DNA of 64,000 nt. Source: Bradyrhizobium algeriense. Its GTDB lineage: Bacteria; Pseudomonadota; Alphaproteobacteria; Rhizobiales; Xanthobacteraceae. The notes below the pieces were generated by a model. It made no database searches and was not told the DNA's origin. It worked only from the letters and a program-made list of their open reading frames with translations. The DNA lies in NCBI RefSeq assembly GCF_003062295.1, contig NZ_PYCN01000001.1:578001-642000 (forward strand). The letters are read 5' to 3'. The translations under genes were made by a program, and so were the position numbers. Positions 46,690 to 53,640 of this stretch are shown here, one piece after another. Positions within the stretch are counted from its first letter, which is position 1; each line of letters opens with the position of its first letter.

Positions 46690-49485
46690 ATGGACAGCAT
46701 CGTGATTGAGGCCCCCTCGGGGGAAGATGAACGTTTCGATACCGCGCGGATCACCGCGGCGGTCGATGCGCTGGCCGAAAAACATGCCGGCCGCGAGGAC
46801 GTGTTTCGCTCGGCGCTGGCGCAGCTCCTGAAGGCCGAGATGATCACGGCGCGCGCGACCGCGCAGGCCGTGCTGCTCAGGGATCGCCACGGCCGCCGCT
46901 GCGCGGAGCGGCTCTGCTTCATGCAGGACGAAATCATCCGCATCCTCTACTCGGCCGCCACGCGGCATCTCTATCGCTCGCATGTGCCCTCCGGCGCCGA
47001 GCGCATGGCGGTGGTCGCCACCGGCGGCTACGGCCGCGGCCTGATGGCACCCGAGTCCGACATCGATCTGCTGTTCATCCTGCCCTACAAGCAGACCGCC
47101 TGGGGCGAGCAGGTCGCGGAAGCCATTCTCTATTGCCTGTGGGACATGGGATTGAAGGTCGGCCACGCCACACGCTCGGTCGACGAATGCATCCGCCAGG
47201 CGCGCGGCGACATGACGATCCGCACCGCGATCCTGGAGACGCGGTTTTTGACCGGCGACCAGCCGCTCTATGACGAACTGGTCGCCCGCTTCGACAAGGA
47301 CGTCGTGCAGGGCACTGCTTCCGAATTCGTCACCGCCAAGCTCGCCGAGCGCGAAGAACGCCACCGCCGCGCCGGGCAATCGCGCTATCTGGTCGAGCCC
47401 AACGTCAAGGACGGCAAGGGCGGCTTGCGCGACCTGCACACGCTGTTCTGGATCGCCAAATACGTCTACCGCGTGCGCGAGACCGGCGAACTGGTCGAGC
47501 GCGGCGTGTTCGACGCGCAGGAGTACCGCACCTTCCGCCGCTGCGCCGATTTCCTGTGGTCGGTGCGCTGCAATTTGCATTTCGTCTCGGGGCGCGCCGA
47601 AGAGCGGCTGTCGTTCGACATGCAGCGCGAGATCGCGGTCCGGCTCGGCTACACCTCGCATCCCGGTTTGCAGGATGTCGAACGCTTCATGAAGCACTAC
47701 TTCCTGGTCGCCAAGGACGTCGGCGATCTGACCGCGATCCTGTGCGCCAAGCTGGAAGAGGAACAGGCCAAGCCCGCGCCGGTCTTGAGCCGCATGGTGG
47801 CGCGGTTGCGGCCGGGCACCAAGCGGCGGCGGGTGCCCGACAGCGACGACTTCATCATCGACAACAACCGCATCAACCTCGCCGCGCCTGACGTCTTCAA
47901 GCACGACCCGGTCAATCTGATCCGGATCTTCCAGCTGGCGCAGAAGAACAACCTCGCCTTCCATCCCGACGCGATGCGCACGGTGACGCGCTCGCTGAAG
48001 CTGGTGAACGCCCAGCTTCGCGAAAATCCGGAAGCCAACCGGCTGTTCATGGAGATCCTGACGTCCGATAACGCGGAGACCGTGCTGCGGCGCATGAACG
48101 AGACTGGCGTGCTCGGTCACTTCATCCGCGCCTTCGGCAAGATCGTGTCGATGATGCAGTTCAACATGTACCACCATTATACGGTGGACGAGCATCTGAT
48201 CCGCTGCATAGGCCACCTGCAGGAGATCGAGCGCGGCGGCAATGACGAGTTCACGGTCGCGAGCGACCTGTTCCGCAAGATTCAACCCGAGCATCGCGCG
48301 GTGATCTACATCACCACGCTGTTGCACGACGTCGCCAAGGGCCGGCTCGAGGATCACTCGATCGCCGGCGCCAAGGTGGCGCGGCGATTGTGCCCGCGGC
48401 TCGGTTTCAGCACCGCCGATACCGAGCTGGTGGCATGGCTGATCGAGGAACATCTCACAATGTCCACGGTGGCGCAGTCGCGCGATCTCTCCGACCGCAA
48501 GACGATCGAGAATTTTGCTGCCGTCGTGCAATCCGTCGAGCAGATGAAACTTTTGACCATCCTGACCACCGCCGACATCAGGGGTGTCGGCCCCGGCGTG
48601 TGGAACGGCTGGAAGGCGCAGCTGCTGCGCACGCTGTATTATGAGACCGAGCCGGCGCTGACCGGCGGCTTCTCGGAAGTGAACCGCGCGCAGCGCATTG
48701 CGGTAGCGCAATCCGAATTCCGCGCCGCGTTCAACGAGTGGCCGGAAGCTGAACTCAACGCCTATATCGGGCGGCACTATCCCGCCTATTGGCTCAAGGT
48801 CGACCTGCAACGCAAGATCCGCCAGGCGCGCTTCATCCGCGCCAGCGAACAGGCCGGACATCAGCTCGCGATCAATGTCGGCTTCGACGAGGCGCGCGGC
48901 GTCACCGAACTGACGATTCTCGCGACCGACCATCCCTGGCTGCTGTCGATCATTGCGGGCGCCTGCGCGTCGGCCGGCGCCAATATCGTCGACGCGCAGA
49001 TCTACACGACCACCGACGGCCGCGCGCTCGACACCATCGCGATATCAAGGGAATACGATCGCGACGAGGACGAGGGACGGCGCGCGACCCGCATCGGCGA
49101 GATGATCGAGCAGGTGCTGGAAGGCAAATTGCGGCTGCCCGAAGTGGTGGCCCGCAAGGCGGCCAACCGCGGCAAGGTGCGCGCGTTCGTGGTCGAGCCT
49201 GAAGTGACCATCAACAACCAGTGGTCGGACCGCTACACCGTGATCGAGGTCTCCGGCCTCGACCGCCCCGGTCTGCTGTATCAGCTGACGACCGCGATCT
49301 CGAAGCTCAACCTCAACATTGCGTCGGCCCATGTCGCGACCTTCGGCGAACGCGCCCGCGACGTGTTCTACGTCACCGACCTCCTGGGTGCCCAGATCAA
49401 CGCGCCGACCCGGCAGGCCGCGATCAAGAGCGCGCTGATTCATCTGCTCGCCAGCGAAGACAACGTGGCGCAGCCGGCGGCGTGA
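46690..49485 (+). CDS. glnD: Bifunctional PII uridylyltransferase/uridylyl-removing enzyme
   Basis: GlnD is the nitrogen sensor: it uridylylates PII proteins when glutamine is low and removes UMP when it is high. The 931-residue protein has a nucleotidyltransferase domain (GGYGRGLMAPESDIDLLF, about residues 116-133), the GlnD linker region (VEPNVKDGKGGLRDLHTLFW), an HD hydrolase domain (TLLHDVAKGRLEDHS) and two C-terminal ACT domains (ELTILATDHPWLLSIIAGAC and IEVSGLDRPGLLYQLTTAIS). All catalytic motifs are intact. Downstream lies repetitive DNA rather than a gene, so it is monocistronic here. Confidence 0.97.
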   Translation: MDSIVIEAPSGEDERFDTARITAAVDALAEKHAGREDVFRSALAQLLKAEMITARATAQAVLLRDRHGRRCAERLCFMQDEIIRILYSAATRHLYRSHVPSGAERMAVVATGGYGRGLMAPESDIDLLFILPYKQTAWGEQVAEAILYCLWDMGLKVGHATRSVDECIRQARGDMTIRTAILETRFLTGDQPLYDELVARFDKDVVQGTASEFVTAKLAEREERHRRAGQSRYLVEPNVKDGKGGLRDLHTLFWIAKYVYRVRETGELVERGVFDAQEYRTFRRCADFLWSVRCNLHFVSGRAEERLSFDMQREIAVRLGYTSHPGLQDVERFMKHYFLVAKDVGDLTAILCAKLEEEQAKPAPVLSRMVARLRPGTKRRRVPDSDDFIIDNNRINLAAPDVFKHDPVNLIRIFQLAQKNNLAFHPDAMRTVTRSLKLVNAQLRENPEANRLFMEILTSDNAETVLRRMNETGVLGHFIRAFGKIVSMMQFNMYHHYTVDEHLIRCIGHLQEIERGGNDEFTVASDLFRKIQPEHRAVIYITTLLHDVAKGRLEDHSIAGAKVARRLCPRLGFSTADTELVAWLIEEHLTMSTVAQSRDLSDRKTIENFAAVVQSVEQMKLLTILTTADIRGVGPGVWNGWKAQLLRTLYYETEPALTGGFSEVNRAQRIAVAQSEFRAAFNEWPEAELNAYIGRHYPAYWLKVDLQRKIRQARFIRASEQAGHQLAINVGFDEARGVTELTILATDHPWLLSIIAGACASAGANIVDAQIYTTTDGRALDTIAISREYDRDEDEGRRATRIGEMIEQVLEGKLRLPEVVARKAANRGKVRAFVVEPEVTINNQWSDRYTVIEVSGLDRPGLLYQLTTAISKLNLNIASAHVATFGERARDVFYVTDLLGAQINAPTRQAAIKSALIHLLASEDNVAQPAA

Positions 49486-49513
49486 TGCGCTGTTGTTCGC
49501 GCGGCTACCCAAC

Positions 49514-49591
49514 CGTCATTGCGAGCAGAGCGAAGCAATCCATAGCGCGGCAAGTGGAGAGGTGGATTGCTTCGCTTCGCTCGCAATGACG
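49514..49591. repeat. Palindromic intergenic repeat (family C, copy 2)
   Basis: CGTCATTGCGAGCAGAGCGA-type arm at 49514-49542 and its near-perfect inverse at 49563-49591 enclose about 20 bases. It follows the glnD stop by 28 bp and could end its transcription. The family also occurs at 18696-18808 and, as a half-copy, near 50121. Confidence 0.9.
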
Positions 49592-50160
49592 TGGATATAG
49601 TTTCGCGATCTCGCGGCGCATTGCGTCCGAGGTTTGCTATCAACTTCCCGCCCTCTTGTTCAGAGGGCGCAGGGAAGACCGGGTGCTTGCTGCACCCGCG
49701 GTCTCGCGTGCGATTTGCGCAAACAAAACTGCACACGAGCATACAGGGCAGCGGGAGCATTCCGGCCTTCCCTGCGCAATGGCTCTACGGCTTACTTCGA
49801 GCTCTCCCCGGTGAACGGCTTTCTTGCCACCGTCGCCCCACGAGGTAACTCGTGAAACTTAGCGCCAGCACCGCGGCGTCAGGACCACACGACTTCGCCG
49901 TACGCTTGAGCCACACACGTCAGTCGCAGCTCTTGCGTCCATCGCATCTCACCGCGCGTTCGTGACGATGGCCAACGCCCCTCATCTGCCGTGAGACGGG
50001 CGGAGTTATGCCGGTGATTTGGGTGAGAACGAAAGCGGAATATTTTTGCACGGAGGGCTGGACAGACTTTTGGTGATTTGCCCGACAAGTGGTTTTTGTC
50101 GCACCCCTTGCCTCCACATCGTCATTGCGAGCGAAGCGAAGCGTGCGCACCATAAGAGGC
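49592..50160. other. Non-coding, strongly structured block, probably a dispersed repeat
   Basis: No convincing gene is seen. The first part carries two adjacent strong hairpins: CTTCCCgCCCTC with GAGGGcgcaGGGAAG (49644-49677), and GACCGGGTGC with GCACCCgcGGTC (49677-49703). Short frames cross the block in several phases without ribosome sites. It ends in a half-copy of repeat family C (about 50121-50145). Translated pieces of this block look like spurious ORFs commonly annotated in Bradyrhizobium genomes, so I infer a multi-copy intergenic element, possibly an RNA. Confidence 0.5.
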
Positions 50161-50176
50161 GTGATCGGCGATGGAT

Positions 50177-50209
50177 GGTGGGCACGTCGCTAACGCGCCT
50201 TTGCCCACC
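50177..50209. repeat. Hairpin GGTGGGCA/TGCCCACC
   Basis: GGTGGGCA (50177-50184) and TGCCCACC (50202-50209) form an 8-bp stem with a 17-base loop containing CGTCGC and GCGCC. It closes the repetitive block downstream of glnD. I know of similar hairpins scattered in Bradyrhizobium intergenic DNA; only one copy is in this window. Confidence 0.6.
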
Positions 50210-50359
50210 CAACTCAATCTACGTCCGGGTCCGCGACGGACGGCCGCGCCACGGGACGATGCCTGCGATAGCGCAGCGCATCGATCAGCAGCGAGAGAAC
50301 GGACGACCGCTGACGGCGCGCCGGGTAAGGCAGGTGGTCGTGCGCCAACGACCCGCGCG

Positions 50360-50566
50360 TTACTTCATGGTCGTCGTCGCAGGTTTTCGGCGCGAAGGCG
50401 AGGAAGGGGCCGCCGAGATCTGAATGATGGAACGGGCTTCGCGGTGGGCGTCGCATCGGTCGTCAACCTTGTGCAGGAGGCGCGCGAGCTCGTTGCGATA
50501 GAGCCTCGTCCAGCTGCCATTCAAGCTGGTGAGGAATTCGAGCTCGCGGCCTGTGAATATCGACAT
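50360..50566 (-). CDS. Possible small basic protein
   Basis: A 68-residue frame beginning MSIFTGRELEFLTSLNGSWT and rich in Arg. The first 50 residues read like a folded helical protein (RLYRNELARLLHKVDDRCDA) while the tail is low in complexity. No clear ribosome site precedes the ATG at 50566. It lies 56 bp beyond the 29-residue frame and on the same strand as the DUF1800-DUF1501 genes, so it could be the last gene of that transcript. Coding status is uncertain. Confidence 0.4.
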   Translation of the reverse strand: MSIFTGRELEFLTSLNGSWTRLYRNELARLLHKVDDRCDAHREARSIIQISAAPSSPSRRKPATTTMK

Positions 50567-50622
50567 AGGAAGCGCCGGGATACGGAAGCAGGAGACATCG
50601 AACCAATTTTTGCGCGAGGCCG

Positions 50623-50712
50623 TTACAGCTTCTGCATTCCGGCGAAGTGCCTGCCGCTGTAGGGGCCGACATAAACCCCGCTCTGCGGGGGGATGATGAC
50701 CAGTGACTTCAT
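50623..50712 (-). CDS. Possible 29-residue peptide gene behind DUF1501
   Basis: A very short frame begins at the ATG at 50712, which is preceded at ideal distance by AAGGAGG, one of the best ribosome sites in the window. The peptide starts MKSLVIIPPQSGVYVGPYSG and ends in AGMQKL. It begins 15 bp after the DUF1501 stop on the same strand. No family is recognised. The strong site and operon position argue for translation; the role is unknown. Confidence 0.5.
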   Translation of the reverse strand: MKSLVIIPPQSGVYVGPYSGRHFAGMQKL

Positions 50713-50727
50713 GGTAGACCTCCTTGA

Positions 50728-51990
50728 TTAGCCAACGAGACCGGCAATCGGCGCGATTCCGATGCTGTCGGGAAACACGGTGCTTGCGAGCGCACGCTCG
50801 TCGACTCTCAAGTGATCGCGGAGCAGGCCCTTGAGCACCGCGCGCAGATCGGTGGTGGGTTTGAGGTCGCGTTCCTCATAGAGCTGGGCTTGCTTCAGTC
50901 CCGGCCAGTCGGCGACCACGCGCCCGCCCCGCAAAGCGCCGCCGGCAAGAACCGCCACGGTGCCGGTGCCGTGGTCGGTTCCGTTGGTGCCATTGATACG
51001 CGCGGTGCGTCCGAACTCGGTGATGACGGCGACCACCGTCTCGCGCCAGGCGTCGCCCATATTGGTCTCGATGGCCGCCAGCGCGCCGTCGAGCGCACCC
51101 AGGAGGTTGGCGAGCTGACCGGAGGCCGCGCCCTCGTTGATATGGGTGTCCCAGCCGATGAAGCCGACCGCGCCGACCCGCGGGCCGTCGGGCTTGGCGA
51201 GAAAGCGGGCCGCAGTGCCGGCAGCTTCCGCAAAATAGGCCCGTACCCCGGCGATGCCGGGAACAGCAAGAGCAGCACTGTCGACCATCGCAGCATCCGA
51301 TGGTCCGGTAGCGCCGAGCGCAGCCAGACGAATCCTTGCTTCGAGCGCGGCCGCCAGCTTCGGGTCGGTGTGTTTATAGAGATCGAGCAGCCGGGCCTGG
51401 GTGTCTTCGTTGGCCGGCAATAGCTTTTGCGGCACCCATGACAGCACCGGCGCGCGACCGCGGACCACCAGCGGCGTCACGGAGCCCACACCAAGGACAC
51501 GGCTGCCGCGCGGATCGATCCGGCCATCCGACGCCAGTTCGACAAGTGCACGGTTGAGCCAGCCGGTGTCGACAGCGCCCGGCCGCGCGAGGCCGCTTTC
51601 GAGAACGTCCTGGCCGTCAAAATGCGAGCGCTCGCGATAGGGCGTTGCGGTGGCGTGCACGATGGTCGCTTGCTGCGCCTTGTAGAGCCGGTACAGGTTC
51701 GGCATCGCGGGATTGAGCGCGAAGAAGCTGTCGAGCGGCAATGCCGGCGGCTTGCCGTCGAGCACGAGCGCGCGGTCGCCGCGCAGGCCGATCCAGGCGG
51801 GATCGCCGACCGGCGCGACTGCACCGAGACCATCGAGCGCGCCCCGCAGCACAATGACGAGCATGCGCGGATCGCGGCCCTCGGCGCGTGCGAGCTTCGG
51901 CATCTGGCTCCACGCGAACAGGCTGCCGGCGCCGATCAGCGCTTCGCGGCGAGTTGGCAGATGACTTGGCAGATGGCGGCGAAAGGTCAT
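50728..51990 (-). CDS. DUF1501 family protein with Tat-type signal
   Basis: A 420-residue protein of the DUF1501 (alkaline-phosphatase-like fold) group. The N-terminus TRREALIGAGSLFAWSQMP looks like a twin-arginine signal with a cleavage site after LARA, so export in folded form is likely. Conserved sites include LVIVLRGALDGLGAVAPVGD, GWDTHINEGAASGQL and TEFGRTARINGTNGTDHGTG. The ATG at 51990 follows GAGGAGGTGAGC. The DUF1800 stop lies 2 bp upstream, so the pair is translationally coupled, as seen widely in bacteria. Biochemical function is unknown. Confidence 0.88.
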   Translation of the reverse strand: MTFRRHLPSHLPTRREALIGAGSLFAWSQMPKLARAEGRDPRMLVIVLRGALDGLGAVAPVGDPAWIGLRGDRALVLDGKPPALPLDSFFALNPAMPNLYRLYKAQQATIVHATATPYRERSHFDGQDVLESGLARPGAVDTGWLNRALVELASDGRIDPRGSRVLGVGSVTPLVVRGRAPVLSWVPQKLLPANEDTQARLLDLYKHTDPKLAAALEARIRLAALGATGPSDAAMVDSAALAVPGIAGVRAYFAEAAGTAARFLAKPDGPRVGAVGFIGWDTHINEGAASGQLANLLGALDGALAAIETNMGDAWRETVVAVITEFGRTARINGTNGTDHGTGTVAVLAGGALRGGRVVADWPGLKQAQLYEERDLKPTTDLRAVLKGLLRDHLRVDERALASTVFPDSIGIAPIAGLVG

Positions 51991-51992
51991 GC

Positions 51993-53435
51993 TCACCTCC
52001 TCTGGAATTCGGCCGACATGAACAACAGCACGAGCGCCTGCTGGCGGCTCTCGGCGCGGCCAACCGCCTGTTTCACCTCCGGCGACACCTGCGATCCGAG
52101 CACGGTCTCGATGACGTCCTGGGGATCGGTCCTGCCTGCGATGCGCTCGGCGAAATAATTGGCGACGTCGAGCCGCCGTCCCATGCCGTCGATCCAGGAT
52201 GCTTCGTCGTCCGGGAAACCCTTGGGCGACGGCGGCCGCCACAACGGTTCGCCGAGCAGGACCTGTCCATCCGTGTACCGCACAGGGTCGGTCTGCGTGA
52301 GCCCGGTCGCGCGCACCATGCCGACGACCCACTCGCCGGGCCGTTTGAGTTTGGCCGGCGGCTGCTTCCACGCTTCGTCGGACGAGACCATCGCCCTGGC
52401 GACCTGCTTGAGATCGCCGCCGGTATCGAGGAAAGCCTTCGACATCTTTTCCAGCAGCGCAGGCGGCGGCGCATCGGCCACGAAATGGCGGGCCAGCTTG
52501 GTTGCCACATGCGAAGCTGTCGCGGGATTGGCGGCGAGATCGCGCAGCACGGCACGGCCCTGCTCCACCGTTTCGTCCTCGTAAGACTTTCCCAGCACCT
52601 TCTGCGCGCCGGGCTCGTGCAAGCGGGGATTGAAGGTGAATTCACCGCCATGCTCGGGATTGTCGCTGGGCGGCACCAGGGTCCATCCGGTGAGAATGTT
52701 GGCGAAGCCGATGACGTCATCCTGGGTATAGCCGGTCCGCACGCCCAGCGTATGCAACTCGAGAATCTCGCGGGCGAGATTTTCGTTCAGGCCGCGGCTG
52801 CGGTTGAGGCCGGCGGTCGAATTCGCGCCCATCGAAACCGTTTGGTCGAGATAGAACAGCATCGCCGGATGGCCCTCGGCCGCCAGCAACAGGTCGGTGA
52901 AGCGGCCGAGCACGTGAGGGCGGATGGCCTCGCGCTCGTAAGCGCCGGACATGCTCCTGATCTTGTCGGCCGAGACGCAGAAATGATTGGACCAGAACCA
53001 GACCAGCCGCTCGACAAAACCGATTTCGGCGCCGAGCGCGGCCGCGACGCGAATCCGCGCCTCTTCGAGATAGATCCGCCGCCCCGGATCGGGGACAGCT
53101 TCAGCGGCCATCTTCGCCGCCATCTCGCCCGTGCCCTGCGCGGCGCCTTCCATCATCGCGGGCGCTTCCGCCATCTGAAGGCGTTTCGCGTCCTGCTCTT
53201 TCTTGGCGACGATCGCCTTCGCCTGCCGCTTCGCAAGCGCGTCGGTCACCGCGCGATAGGCCTTGGCGCTCGAAGGCAGATTGGCGGCAGCGAGTTCGCT
53301 GGTTGCGGGACGATCGAGGTCAGCGAGCAACGCGCCGCGCGGGTCGGCCTCGATCGCCGCGATCGATCCCGGACGCGGCCCCATTCCGAACCGATGGAGG
53401 GCTAGCGCGGCTTCAGCCTTTGCAGAACGGCTCAT
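51993..53435 (-). CDS. DUF1800 family protein
   Basis: A 480-residue protein of the DUF1800 family. It starts ALALHRFGMGPRPGSIAAIE and has the conserved VERLVWFWSNHFCVSADKIR, REAIRPHVLGRFTDLLLAAE, HPAMLFYLDQTVSMGANS and NLAREILELHTLGVRTGYTQ. The function is unknown; it is nearly always paired with a DUF1501 gene. The ATG at 53435 is chosen because family similarity begins there; the frame continues 16 codons further to 53483 through a palindrome. No clear signal peptide is visible. Confidence 0.88.
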   Translation of the reverse strand: MSRSAKAEAALALHRFGMGPRPGSIAAIEADPRGALLADLDRPATSELAAANLPSSAKAYRAVTDALAKRQAKAIVAKKEQDAKRLQMAEAPAMMEGAAQGTGEMAAKMAAEAVPDPGRRIYLEEARIRVAAALGAEIGFVERLVWFWSNHFCVSADKIRSMSGAYEREAIRPHVLGRFTDLLLAAEGHPAMLFYLDQTVSMGANSTAGLNRSRGLNENLAREILELHTLGVRTGYTQDDVIGFANILTGWTLVPPSDNPEHGGEFTFNPRLHEPGAQKVLGKSYEDETVEQGRAVLRDLAANPATASHVATKLARHFVADAPPPALLEKMSKAFLDTGGDLKQVARAMVSSDEAWKQPPAKLKRPGEWVVGMVRATGLTQTDPVRYTDGQVLLGEPLWRPPSPKGFPDDEASWIDGMGRRLDVANYFAERIAGRTDPQDVIETVLGSQVSPEVKQAVGRAESRQQALVLLFMSAEFQRR

Positions 53436-53463
53436 GGCAACACCCAAGGATGCGACATCCTGT

Positions 53464-53484
53464 AGTGCTACGATTCGTAGCACT
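53464..53484. promoter_or_regulatory. Perfect palindrome upstream of the DUF1800 gene
   Basis: AGTGCTACG and CGTAGCACT form a 9-bp perfect inverted repeat around ATT. It lies about 29 bp before the DUF1800 start codon, where an operator or 5'-leader hairpin would be expected. The core GCTAC also occurs upstream of blaI (near 56622-56627), but that second copy is not a palindrome. Confidence 0.5.
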
Positions 53485-53640
53485 TAGGGAACTGCGGTGC
53501 AAGCAAGGATTGAGTGCGGCTCGCCCGGATTGTGCGGCGGGGCCGCGCGCCTCACACATGAGGGGCTGTACACGTTTCGCGGGGAGGAGGACCTCATCCC
53601 GAGGCGCAGGCGTCGGCGTGCGTCTCGAAGGATGAAGCGG

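Noticed and set aside
46597..48933. A 778-residue open frame on the minus strand opposite glnD
   Set aside because: It is an antisense shadow caused by high GC third positions; glnD on the plus strand has all family motifs, and the antisense frame has no domain or ribosome site.
49567..49855. Short plus-strand frames in the block after glnD that could be called hypothetical proteins
   Set aside because: They lie over hairpins and repeat family C, lack ribosome sites, and resemble recurrent spurious annotations in this group of bacteria.
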